DNA from: an uncultured Collinsella sp. | GTDB taxonomy: Bacteria > Actinomycetota > Coriobacteriia > Coriobacteriales > Coriobacteriaceae | Assembly: GCA_900754525.1 (NCBI GenBank) | Contig: CAAEDE010000083.1 | Coordinates: forward strand, 1-6,271 | Length of the DNA stretch: 6,271 bases | Reading direction: 5' to 3' | Shown: piece by piece, positions 1 through 6,092 of the stretch | Layout: the number at the start of each line of letters is the position of its first letter | Numbering within the stretch: position 1 is the first letter of the stretch | Translations under genes and position numbers: made by a program | Notes under the pieces: model-generated | What the model saw: only the letters and a program-made list of their open reading frames with translations | The model's database searches: none | Told to the model about the DNA's origin: nothing

Positions 1-4
1 GAAG

Positions 5-81
5 TGGTAGCCCGTACCAGATTCGAACTGGTGATCTCCGCCTTGAGAGGGCGGCGTCCTAAACCGCTAGACGAACGGGCC
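5..81 (-). tRNA. tRNA-Glu, anticodon CUC
   Basis: Read on the minus strand this folds into a complete cloverleaf. The 7-bp acceptor stem is GGCCCGT with ACGGGCT (first pair G-U), the D stem is GTCT/GGAC, and the anticodon stem is CCGCC/GGCGG around the 7-base loop CTCTCAA. The loop gives anticodon CUC, which reads the Glu codon GAG. The variable loop is 5 bases, and the T stem ACCAG/CTGGT encloses TTCGAAT. The discriminator A and the terminal CCA are encoded in the gene (5-7), giving 77 nt including CCA, so maturation does not need CCA addition. It lies downstream of cca in the same orientation, with 127 bp between them. Confidence 0.96.
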
Positions 82-115
82 ACATGACATCTGCACTGCC
101 GTGCTGCGAGGAAAT

Positions 116-144
116 ATATTACGGGACAAAAAACGTCAGCGCAA
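116..144 (-). promoter_or_regulatory. Candidate promoter for tRNA-Glu
   Basis: On the minus strand TTGCGC (139-144) and TAATAT (116-121) are separated by 17 bp. The -10 could also be read as the overlapping TATATT. A start site would fall near 109, about 28 bases before the mature tRNA 5' end. The -35 matches the consensus only in TTG, so this is a plausible but weak assignment. The tRNA could also be reached by read-through from cca. Confidence 0.35.
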
Positions 145-159
145 GAAGAAATTCCAAAT

Positions 160-178
160 TGCCGAAAAATTGTCGGCA
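160..178 (-). terminator. Weak terminator-like hairpin after cca
   Basis: TGCCGA and TCGGCA form a perfect 6-bp stem with a 7-base A/T-rich loop, 30 bases after the cca stop codon. On the minus strand it is followed by ATTTGGAATTTC, not a clean T run, so termination would be inefficient. A T-rich stretch (about 125-134) lies further downstream without an obvious stem. It may be a partial terminator or an RNA-end-stabilising hairpin. Confidence 0.3.
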
Positions 179-208
179 GGTTATGGAACACACAGGTAAA
201 CTGGGTAG

Positions 209-1603
209 CTAATTCAAGTTGAGATGGACCAAAAGAGCTTCGCGCTCGTTGGGGATGTTGTCTTCGATCACGGCGTCGAGGGCGGAGTTGAGTAGCTGCC
301 CCAGTTCCGGCCCGGGCTTGACTCCGGCACGAATCAGGTCGCCGCCGTTGATGGCGAGCATCTTGAGCGTATAGGGCTCCCCCGCCTTCAGCAGCTCGTG
401 CGCCATCGCGCGCATCTCCTCAATCGTCTCAACGTAATAGAAGCACGACGGGGCCTTGCCGAGCGTGTCGGCACGCTTAAGATCCATGAGCTCGTCCATC
501 AAACGCGGCGTGTCGACGCCCTCGCCCGAAAGCGCGCGCATCATATTGAGCAGGCAGGAGCGCTCGGGGCGCAGCGGCTTGTCGTGATATTTGATGAGCA
601 GGCACACGTCGCGCACCAGGTCGTGCGAGAGCGCCAGGCGATCCATAATGACGCGCGCTTTCTTGGCGCCGAGCTCGGGATGACCGTAGAAGTGTCCGCT
701 GCCGGCGTGATCGACCGTGAAACACTCGGGCTTGGACACATCGTGCAAAAACGCCGCCCACATAAGGCTCGACGAGGGCGCGACGCCGTCACACAGCGCG
801 AGCTCCCCCGCCACCGTAAGCACACGGGCGATATGCTCGTAGACGTTAAACGCATGATAGACACTGCGCTGATCAAACCCGCGACCCGCTGCCAACTCGG
901 GCACGGCGGCGCAGATGAGCTCGGGGTAGCGCAGCATCGCGTCTCCCCCATGACCGGTCGAAAGAATGCCCTCGAGCTCAATACCCACACGCTCGCGCGC
1001 CACGGCGTCGAGCAGCGGCGCGCACTCGGCAAGCGCTCGCTTAGTCTCGGGCTCAATCATAAAGTCCAGGCGGCAGGCAAAGCGCACCGCACGCAACATG
1101 CGCAGGGCGTCCTCGTTAAAGCGACGCTTGGGATCGCCGACAGCGCGAATCAGCTTGCGCTCCAAGTCACCCTGGCCGTCGTAGCGGTCGACAAGCCCGC
1201 GCTCGGGATGCCAGGCCATGGCGTTGACGGTAAAGTCGCGGCGCGCCAGATCGTCCTCGAGCGAGGCGGCACGCTCCACACTCTGGGGATGGCGACCATC
1301 GGTGTAAAAGCCATCCAAACGGTACGTGGTGACCTCGATACGCTCGCCATCGGAAATAGCCGTGATTCCGCCAAATTTAATGCCCGACTCCACAACCGCG
1401 ATGCCGGCGGCCTCGAGCGCCGCCTTGGACTCCTGCCACAGGCCGCTACAGCACATATCAACATCGTGGCTGGGGCACCCCATCAGGGCGTCGCGCACCC
1501 AACCGCCCACGTACCAAGCCTCAAGACCAGCCGCCTCAAGCGCGCGCAGGACGCACAGGGACGCATCGGACGGTTGATTACCGTTGAGCGAAACATTGCA
1601 CAT
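209..1603 (-). CDS. cca: CCA tRNA nucleotidyltransferase (class II, HD-domain type)
   Basis: This 464-aa cytosolic enzyme adds or repairs the 3'-terminal CCA of tRNAs using CTP and ATP, without a nucleic-acid template. Visible class II motifs are, in order: the nucleotidyltransferase GGWVRD at about 33-38; the metal-binding acidic pair HDVD (Asp47, Asp49); RRDFTVNAMA at 121-130; EDALRMLRAVRF at 164-175; and RERVGIELEGIL at 203-214. An HD-type segment FLHDVSKP lies at 285-292, followed by GHFYGHPELG. The C-terminal INGGDLIRAGVKPGPELG is typical of bacterial CCA enzymes with an HD domain. An in-frame GTG six codons upstream (1621) is rejected as the start because the AGGAGG at 1612-1617 would lie inside the coding sequence. 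The ATG at 1603 follows that site by 8 bases. The gene sits between terminators and appears to be its own unit. It could in principle be a poly(A) polymerase-like relative, but the C-terminal signature favours CCA addition. Confidence 0.93.
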   Translation of the reverse strand: MCNVSLNGNQPSDASLCVLRALEAAGLEAWYVGGWVRDALMGCPSHDVDMCCSGLWQESKAALEAAGIAVVESGIKFGGITAISDGERIEVTTYRLDGFYTDGRHPQSVERAASLEDDLARRDFTVNAMAWHPERGLVDRYDGQGDLERKLIRAVGDPKRRFNEDALRMLRAVRFACRLDFMIEPETKRALAECAPLLDAVARERVGIELEGILSTGHGGDAMLRYPELICAAVPELAAGRGFDQRSVYHAFNVYEHIARVLTVAGELALCDGVAPSSSLMWAAFLHDVSKPECFTVDHAGSGHFYGHPELGAKKARVIMDRLALSHDLVRDVCLLIKYHDKPLRPERSCLLNMMRALSGEGVDTPRLMDELMDLKRADTLGKAPSCFYYVETIEEMRAMAHELLKAGEPYTLKMLAINGGDLIRAGVKPGPELGQLLNSALDAVIEDNIPNEREALLVHLNLN

Positions 1604-1611
1604 GCCTATGG

Positions 1612-1617
1612 CCTCCT
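1612..1617 (-). promoter_or_regulatory. Ribosome binding site that sets the cca start
   Basis: A perfect AGGAGG on the minus strand ends 8 bases before the ATG at 1603. It fixes the start there and excludes the longer GTG reading from 1621. Confidence 0.85.
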
Positions 1618-1650
1618 GCACTTGTGAGCGTTAATCGATGGTTCTCAAGA

Positions 1651-1659
1651 AGTCTAACA
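1651..1659 (-). promoter_or_regulatory. Candidate extended -10 promoter for cca
   Basis: Minus-strand TGTTAGACT fits an extended -10 (TGn plus TAGACT), about 48 bases upstream of the cca ATG. No good -35 lies at 16-18 bp, which is compatible with an extended -10 promoter. A TTGACG at 1692-1697 is too far away to pair with it. A promoter is expected in this gap because the preceding kinase ends in a terminator. Confidence 0.4.
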
Positions 1660-1740
1660 AGAAACGAGAAAGCGCGCACACGCAATCGCGTCGTCAATTC
1701 CATAAAACGAGACAGCAGACGCCATATGCGTTCAGCGAGC

Positions 1741-1776
1741 AAAAAACACCCGCCTCGGAGATCCAAAGCGGGTGTT
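1741..1776 (-). terminator. Intrinsic terminator of kinase 1
   Basis: ACACCCGC and GCGGGTGT form a perfect 8-bp GC-rich stem (extendable by an A-T pair) around a 14-base loop. The stem runs directly into six T residues on the minus strand, 22 bases after the kinase 1 stop codon. It separates this gene from cca. Confidence 0.88.
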
Positions 1777-1798
1777 CGGCAGCGATTTTTCGATGCGG

Positions 1799-2731
1799 CT
1801 AGCAGACCTGACGAACCTCGATGTGCTTCTTATATTCGTCCACCTTGGCAAAGTCGCCCAGGCCCGGGCACTCGACCACGTTGGCGCCGGTGGCCATCGA
1901 CAGACGGAGGGCATCCTCGACGCGCTCGGGAGCGTCGTGCCATACGGACAGGAAGGCAGCGAGCGAGGAATCGCCGGCGCACACCGTCGACAGCAGCTTG
2001 ACGTCGAAGGTGCGATTGGCAAACCAGATGTGCTCGCCGTTGGAGAAGTACGCACCGGCGCCACCGAGGGTCAGCAGCACGTTCTTGGCGCCCTTAGCGT
2101 GCAGCTCGGCCATAGCGCCCTTGACGGACTCATCGTCGCCACCGCTCACCTTAATGCCAAAGATGTCGAGCAGCTCGTCGTCATTGGGCTTGATCAGCAG
2201 CGGCTCCATGGCAATGAGGTCTGCCAGCTGATGGCTCGAGATGTCGAGGACGAACTCGGCCCCCTTGGCCTTGACGCGGCGCAGGACCTCGGCCAAGAAG
2301 CCCTCGGAAGTGTTGGGAGGCAGCGAGCCGCTGATGACCAGGCAGGTCATGTCATCGAGCGAATCGATGAGCTCAAACATCTCCTGCTCGTTGGCCTCGT
2401 TGATGGCGGCACCGGCGTTGACCATGTTGTACTCGGTGTCGGGTCCGGCATTGAGGAACACGTTGACGCGCGTGATGCCGTCGGTCCAAACGGGCTTGAC
2501 GGGCACGCCCAGGGCCTCGGCGCCCTTAACGATAAACTCGCCCGAGAAGCCGGCGAAAAAGCCCAGGATCGTGGTGTCAACACCGTAGTGATCGAGGGTG
2601 AACGAGACGTTGAGACCCTTGCCGTTGGGCGTGTAGACGGCGTTACGGGTACGCGTGACGGTGTTGGCAGCAAGGCCGTCGCAGGCGATGTTGTAGTCAA
2701 TGGCGGGATTTGCAGTGAGCGTGTAAATCAT
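1799..2731 (-). CDS. PfkB-family hexose-phosphate kinase (1-phosphofructokinase / tagatose-6-phosphate kinase type), copy 1
   Basis: This is a 310-aa cytosolic kinase of the FruK/LacC branch of the PfkB family, expected to use ATP to phosphorylate a ketohexose phosphate to a bisphosphate. Features seen are: N-terminal TLTANPAID with the conserved Asp12; NGKGLNVS at 36-43, where most relatives have GGKGxN; DGITRVN at 84-90; TEYN at 99-102; SGSLPP at 134-139; KPNDDE at 181-186; and the catalytic loop VCAGD at 250-254 with the presumed base Asp254. The first Gly of the usual GAGD is Cys. The ATG at 2731 is preferred because AAAGGA (2738-2743) ends 6 bases before it; a GTG 15 bases upstream would overlap that site. 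It is a paralog of the next gene upstream, with the same length and about half the residues identical by eye. It keeps more of the FruK-like residues (GKGLN, TExN) than its neighbour. Its exact substrate (fructose-1-P, tagatose-6-P or another) cannot be told from sequence. Confidence 0.88.
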   Translation of the reverse strand: MIYTLTANPAIDYNIACDGLAANTVTRTRNAVYTPNGKGLNVSFTLDHYGVDTTILGFFAGFSGEFIVKGAEALGVPVKPVWTDGITRVNVFLNAGPDTEYNMVNAGAAINEANEQEMFELIDSLDDMTCLVISGSLPPNTSEGFLAEVLRRVKAKGAEFVLDISSHQLADLIAMEPLLIKPNDDELLDIFGIKVSGGDDESVKGAMAELHAKGAKNVLLTLGGAGAYFSNGEHIWFANRTFDVKLLSTVCAGDSSLAAFLSVWHDAPERVEDALRLSMATGANVVECPGLGDFAKVDEYKKHIEVRQVC

Positions 2732-2737
2732 GAATGT

Positions 2738-2771
2738 TCCTTTCACGAAGTAACGTGTTAATGAAAGTATA
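2738..2771 (-). promoter_or_regulatory. Candidate promoter and leader of kinase 1
   Basis: Minus-strand TATACT (2766-2771) matches five of six -10 consensus bases and lies about 35 bases upstream of the ATG. No good -35 is seen at 16-18 bp; the nearest TTGTCC is 23 bp away, so activator dependence is possible. The short leader contains CACG-TTACTT-CGTG and flanking TTTCA/TGAAA arms (2741-2745 and 2762-2766), an imperfect dyad that touches the ribosome binding site AAAGGA (2738-2743). It could be an operator or an RNA hairpin. Confidence 0.4.
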
Positions 2772-2860
2772 TTCCACCCAACGGTAAAAGGCTAGGACAA
2801 CTCGGTGAACGGTGTGGAAGCGATGAAGTACGGCAGAGCATCTCTCTCCAATAACGGAAC

Positions 2861-2892
2861 AAAAAAGGCGCCCCAGCCGAAACCGGGGCGCC
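2861..2892 (-). terminator. Strong intrinsic terminator of the ptsI-kinase 2 unit
   Basis: On the minus strand GGCGCCCC and GGGGCGCC form a perfect 8-bp all-GC stem around a 10-base loop. It is followed at once by six T residues, and the stem begins 28 bases after the stop codon of kinase 2. This is the clearest terminator in the window, and it implies a separate promoter for kinase 1. Confidence 0.95.
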
Positions 2893-2920
2893 GCATGCGC
2901 ACGAATATGTCGCGTTTCGA

Positions 2921-3853
2921 TTACTGACGATCGAGCTTGCGGACAGCAACGCGCTTGCTGTACTCGTCGACGTGACCGAAGTCGCCGATGCCGACGGACT
3001 CGGCAACGTTGGCGCCGGTGGCCATAGCGAGCTTCATGGCCTCCTCGACGTTGTCACGATCCCTGTACCACTTGTGCAGGAACGCAGCGAGGGTGCAGTC
3101 GCCGGCGCAGACAGAAGAAACCAGCTTGATGTTGAACTCACGCTTGGCGTACCAAATATCCTCGCCGTTGGAGAAGTAAGCGTCGCCGCGGCTACCACGG
3201 GTGAGCAGCACGTTCTGAACGCCAGCGTCGTGAGCCATCTTCATGGCAACGCGGACCTCGTCGTCGGTGTCGACCGGCACGCCGAAGATGGCCTTCATCT
3301 CGTGATGGTTCGGCTTGATGAGCAGCGGCTTCTTGTGAGCGAGCTCCTTGAGCTTGTCGGAGGACAGGTCCAGGACGACGTCGGCGCCACGAGCCTGAGC
3401 GTGCTCCATGACCTGAGCCAGGAAGTCGGGCGTGGCTTTGGGAGGCACGGAGCCGGAAACGATCAGGCACTCGAGATCGCCCGCGGTGTCCAGGATGTTG
3501 TAGAGCTCCTCCTGGTGCTGCGGCGTAATAGGAGCGCCGGGGTTCAGGATGCCGTACTCGTGCTGGCCATCGTTGACGTAGGTGTTGATGCGCGTGATAC
3601 CGTCGGTCCAGACCGGGCGGCACAGGCAGCCCAGGTTCATGACCTCCTCGACGATAAACTTGCCCGTGAAGCCAGCGAAGAAGCCGAGTGCGACGGTGTC
3701 AACGCCCATCTTCTTAAAGGCGAAGGACACGTCGAGGCCCTTGCCGTTAGCCGTGTAGCTGGCCGAGCCGGTGCGGACGTTCTCGTCGGGCTCGAGCGGA
3801 GAGCTCGAAACCGTCATGTCGACAGCCGGGTTAGCGGTTAGCGTGTAGAACAT
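2921..3853 (-). CDS. PfkB-family hexose-phosphate kinase (1-phosphofructokinase-like), copy 2
   Basis: This 310-aa protein has the same length as copy 1 and similar organisation: TLTANPAVD (Asp12), NGKGLDVS at 36-43, DGITRIN at 84-90, SGSVPP at 133-138, KPNHHE at 180-185 and VCAGD at 248-252 with the presumed catalytic Asp252. It should be an ATP-dependent kinase acting on a phosphorylated hexose in the cytosol. Two positions that usually face the sugar phosphate differ from the family: the Asn of GGKGxN is Asp41, and the TExN segment reads HEYG. Its substrate may therefore differ from that of copy 1. The start ATG at 3853 follows AGGGGG (3862-3867) by 8 bases. It lies 74 bp downstream of ptsI with no terminator between, and ends at a strong terminator, so it is probably the last gene of a ptsI transcript. 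FruK is the best family label, but the substrate remains open. Confidence 0.87.
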   Translation of the reverse strand: MFYTLTANPAVDMTVSSSPLEPDENVRTGSASYTANGKGLDVSFAFKKMGVDTVALGFFAGFTGKFIVEEVMNLGCLCRPVWTDGITRINTYVNDGQHEYGILNPGAPITPQHQEELYNILDTAGDLECLIVSGSVPPKATPDFLAQVMEHAQARGADVVLDLSSDKLKELAHKKPLLIKPNHHEMKAIFGVPVDTDDEVRVAMKMAHDAGVQNVLLTRGSRGDAYFSNGEDIWYAKREFNIKLVSSVCAGDCTLAAFLHKWYRDRDNVEEAMKLAMATGANVAESVGIGDFGHVDEYSKRVAVRKLDRQ

Positions 3854-3875
3854 TTACAGTACCCCCTGTATATGT

Positions 3876-3917
3876 GAGGGCCGCGTGGCCGGCCCATTCC
3901 AACCACGCGGTTACCTC
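3876..3917 (-). promoter_or_regulatory. Intercistronic hairpin between ptsI and kinase 2
   Basis: CCGCGTGG (3881-3888) and CCACGCGG (3903-3910) form a perfect 8-bp stem with a 14-base loop. It is extended by a GAGG/CCTC stem beyond a small internal loop. No T run follows on the minus strand, so it does not look like a terminator. It begins 10 bases after the ptsI stop and ends about 22 bases before the kinase 2 start. Such hairpins can protect the upstream message or mark a processing point, which would adjust the ratio of the two products. Confidence 0.6.
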
Positions 3918-3927
3918 TGATACCAAA

Positions 3928-5631
3928 TTAGCGAGCTGCGGACTCGAGCAGTGCCTTGACCTCGGCGGCGGTGTTGCAGGCGAGCGCCTTCTCGGCGAGC
4001 TCGTCGCACTCGGCCTTGGTCCACTGGCTGATGGTCTTACGGGCGCGCAGGATCGACGGAGCACTCATCGAGAACTCCTCCAGGCCCCAGCTGATCAGCA
4101 GCGGCTCGAGCAGCGGATCGGCAGCGGCCTCGCCGCACATACCGACCATGATGCCGGCCTTCACGCCGCTCTCGATGATGTTCTTGAGCGAGCGGAGCAC
4201 GGCGGGATAGTAAACCTGGTACAGGTTGGAGATGGTGTCGTTGCCACGGTCGGCGCACATGGTGTAGCCGATCAGGTCGTTGGTGCCGATGGAGAAGAAG
4301 TCGGCGACCTCGGCAAGACGGTCTGCGAGCAGCGAAGCGGCAGGCGTCTCAACCATGATGCCGACCTCGATGTTCTCGTTGAACTTGCGACCCTCTTCAG
4401 TCAGCTCGGCCTTGCACTGCTCGACAAGCTCCTTGACAGCCAAGACCTCCTCGACGCAAGTGACGAGCGGGATCATGATCTTTACGTCACCGAAGGCGCT
4501 AGCGCGCAGCAGAGCACGGAGCTGGACCTTGTACTGGTCGGGATTGGCCAGGCAGTAACGCACGGCGCGGAAGCCCATGAAGGGGTTATCTTCCTTGACC
4601 ATGTGCAGATACGGAATCTCCTTGTCGCCACCCACATCGAGCGTGCGGATGATGACCGGAGCGCCCTTGAGCGCGCTGGCGACCTTACGGTAGGCGTTGA
4701 ACTGCTCCTCCTCGGAAGGAAGCTCGGCAGAGTCCATGAACAGGAACTCGGAGCGGAACAGACCGATGGCCTCGGCATCGTGATCGAGCGCGTTGGGCAC
4801 GTCATCAGGGTTACCGATGTTGCAGGCGATGATCTTCTTGATGCCATCGGCAGTCACGGACGGCTTGCCACGGAAGGCCTCGAGGGCTGCCTTCTCGGCA
4901 GCGAAGGCCTCGGCCTTGGCGGTGTAGGCGGCGAGCGTCTCCTCGTCGGGATCGGCCTCGACGATACCCTTGCCACCGTCGACGACAACGGTCATACCGT
5001 TGCGCAGCGCGGTGCAGCTATTGGAAACCGAAAGGACAGCCGGGATCTCGAGGGCGCGCGCAATAATCGCGGAGTGCGACGTGCGGCCACCGGTCTCGGT
5101 GACGATACCGGCAACGTGGGCCTTATCGATCGTGGCGGTCATGGACGGCGTGAGGTCATGCACGACAACGACAGTGTTCTCGGGCAGGACGGAGAGGTCG
5201 ACGACCTCCTTGCCCAGCAGCTCGGCCAGAATACCGGTGCGGATGTCGGCGATGTCGGCCGCGCGCAGACGGAACATCTCGTCGTCCATGGACAGGAACA
5301 TGTTCTCGAACATGGTCGAGGTGTCCATGAGCGCCTGCTCGGCGCAGGTACCACCGTCAATGGCGGCGTTGATGGCGTCGGTCATACCCGGATCCTGAGC
5401 CAGGACAATATGTCCGCTCATGATCTCGGCCTCGGCCTCGCCCACCGTCTCCTTCATGTGGTCGGCCTGAGCCTGGGTCTTCTCGCAGAAGACCGAAAGA
5501 GCGGACTGATAGCGCTCCTTCTCTGCTGCCGAATCAGCAACCTCGTGCGGCTCAAACGTCAAGTCGGGATCGACGGCGACCATGACGGTGCCGATACCGA
5601 TGCCCTCGGAAGCGTTGACTCCCTGATACAT
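3928..5631 (-). CDS. ptsI: Phosphoenolpyruvate-protein phosphotransferase (PTS Enzyme I)
   Basis: Enzyme I takes a phosphoryl group from PEP onto a histidine and passes it to HPr, the first step of all PTS sugar uptake; it is cytosolic and dimeric in known cases. The 567-aa length is normal for the family. The N-terminal MYQGVNASEGIGIG is the usual opening. The phospho-histidine motif GGRTSHSAIIAR has His186. The PEP-binding domain shows GLFRSEFLFM (Arg293), RTLDVGGDKE (Arg329), NPFMGFRAVR, VETPAA, FFSIGTNDL and the active-site GMCGEAA with Cys499. The stretch after GTNDL reads IGYT instead of the common TQYT. Two ATG codons compete: 5637 with GGAG 6 bases upstream, and 5631 with GAGG 7 bases upstream. 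I choose 5631 because it matches the family N-terminus; the other adds only Met-Gly. The gene lies 133 bp downstream of ptsH, and the gap holds a terminator-like hairpin and a dyad. Confidence 0.97.
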   Translation of the reverse strand: MYQGVNASEGIGIGTVMVAVDPDLTFEPHEVADSAAEKERYQSALSVFCEKTQAQADHMKETVGEAEAEIMSGHIVLAQDPGMTDAINAAIDGGTCAEQALMDTSTMFENMFLSMDDEMFRLRAADIADIRTGILAELLGKEVVDLSVLPENTVVVVHDLTPSMTATIDKAHVAGIVTETGGRTSHSAIIARALEIPAVLSVSNSCTALRNGMTVVVDGGKGIVEADPDEETLAAYTAKAEAFAAEKAALEAFRGKPSVTADGIKKIIACNIGNPDDVPNALDHDAEAIGLFRSEFLFMDSAELPSEEEQFNAYRKVASALKGAPVIIRTLDVGGDKEIPYLHMVKEDNPFMGFRAVRYCLANPDQYKVQLRALLRASAFGDVKIMIPLVTCVEEVLAVKELVEQCKAELTEEGRKFNENIEVGIMVETPAASLLADRLAEVADFFSIGTNDLIGYTMCADRGNDTISNLYQVYYPAVLRSLKNIIESGVKAGIMVGMCGEAAADPLLEPLLISWGLEEFSMSAPSILRARKTISQWTKAECDELAEKALACNTAAEVKALLESAAR

Positions 5632-5648
5632 TCCCATTCCTCTCTCCG

Positions 5649-5685
5649 TGTCATGTGATAAAGCGTTTTGCCATATCCATGACAA
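5649..5685 (-). promoter_or_regulatory. Dyad and candidate internal promoter just upstream of ptsI
   Basis: TGTCATG (5649-5655) and CATGACA (5678-5684) are a perfect 7-bp inverted repeat. Inside it GATA (5657-5660) pairs with TATC (5674-5677) after a one-base bulge, leaving a 13-base loop. On the minus strand TTGTCA (5680-5685), a 5/6 match to a -35, overlaps the outer arm. A poor -10 (TATCAC at 5655-5660, 19 bp spacing) meets the other arm. The element may be an operator over a weak ptsI promoter, or an RNA hairpin in the ptsH-ptsI transcript next to the ptsI ribosome binding site. Confidence 0.4.
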
Positions 5686-5719
5686 AAGAGCGCAGCTACC
5701 TTACAACAGGTCGCTGCGC
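5684..5719 (-). terminator. Terminator or attenuator between ptsH and ptsI
   Basis: On the minus strand GCGCAGC pairs with GCTGCGC (7 bp). After one mismatch ACCT pairs with AGGT, closing a 6-base loop. The stem is followed by TCTTTT, a short and interrupted T tract. It begins 45 bases after the ptsH stop. The imperfect tail suggests partial termination, which would give more HPr than Enzyme I from one promoter, as is common for pts operons. Confidence 0.7.
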
Positions 5720-5764
5720 CCCCAAATATGAACTTAGTTGTTCAACATGCGACCCGTTTGAGTT

Positions 5765-6028
5765 CTACTCGCCAAGACCGCTCTTGATGAGCTCGATGGC
5801 AGCAGCCAGAGCCTCGGCCTCGTCAGCGCCGTCGCACTTGACCTCGACCTCGGTACCGCAGGGGATACCAGCAGCCATGAGGGCCATCGGGGACTTGCCG
5901 TTGACCTCCTTCTCGGGGGTGACGACCGTCACGTCACAGGCATACTTGCCCATGGTGGAGGCGAACAGACCAGCCGGACGCATGTGCAGACCCTGAGGAT
6001 TAACGAGGGTAGCCTTCTCAGAAACCAT
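5765..6028 (-). CDS. ptsH: Phosphocarrier protein HPr
   Basis: HPr carries the phosphoryl group from Enzyme I to the sugar-specific Enzyme II proteins. The 87-aa length is typical. The active site NPQGLHMRPAG places the phosphorylated His at position 15 and the conserved Arg at 17. Residue 46 is Ser, in GKSPMALMAAG. This is the position phosphorylated by HPr kinase in Firmicutes, but Ser46 also occurs in HPr of species without the kinase, so regulation cannot be inferred. Pro47 is unusual, as this position is normally hydrophobic. The start is the ATG at 6028, preceded by AAGGAG (6035-6040) with 6-base spacing; a longer in-frame reading from 6085 would run through the leader hairpin and the ribosome binding site. 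It is first in the order ptsH, ptsI, kinase 2, and the next gene codes for its phosphoryl donor. Confidence 0.97.
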   Translation of the reverse strand: MVSEKATLVNPQGLHMRPAGLFASTMGKYACDVTVVTPEKEVNGKSPMALMAAGIPCGTEVEVKCDGADEAEALAAAIELIKSGLGE

Positions 6029-6031
6029 AGT

Positions 6032-6078
6032 TGACTCCTTTTTGTGTTTAACCCCTGCCATGCATGTGGCAGGAGTCA
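6032..6078 (-). promoter_or_regulatory. ptsH leader with ribosome-binding-site-sequestering potential
   Basis: The ribosome binding site region AGGAGTCA (complement of 6032-6039) is perfectly complementary to the upstream leader segment TGACTCCT (complement of 6071-6078). Between them CCTGCCA (6067-6073) pairs with TGGCAGG (6054-6060) around a 6-base loop. The small hairpin shares three bases (6071-6073) with the anti-Shine-Dalgarno segment, so the full forms of the two pairings compete. The pairing is seen directly; a regulatory role is inferred. Confidence 0.5.
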
Positions 6079-6092
6079 GATTCACGACGTTG

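Noticed and set aside
5..1603. Functional link between cca and the neighbouring tRNA gene
   Set aside because: The tRNA already encodes CCA and the genes are separated by 127 bp with a promoter candidate. Adjacency alone does not support a link.
1604..1621. GTG start giving a 470-aa CCA enzyme
   Set aside because: The perfect AGGAGG would fall inside the coding sequence, while the ATG at 1603 has ideal spacing from it.
1578..1766. Short minus-strand frame of 62 codons before cca
   Set aside because: It would start with TTG inside the kinase 1 terminator and overlap the cca start out of frame; no family resemblance.
1772..2761. Plus-strand open frame opposite kinase 1, and similar ones opposite cca and kinase 2
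   Set aside because: These are reverse-frame shadows of recognised PfkB and CCA enzyme genes, with no ribosome binding site or recognisable domain.
3874..5658. Long plus-strand open frame of 594 codons opposite ptsI
   Set aside because: It is antisense to a clear Enzyme I with all catalytic motifs. Its translation is a low-complexity mix rich in Gly, Asp, Leu and Val, as expected for the reverse of GC-rich coding DNA.
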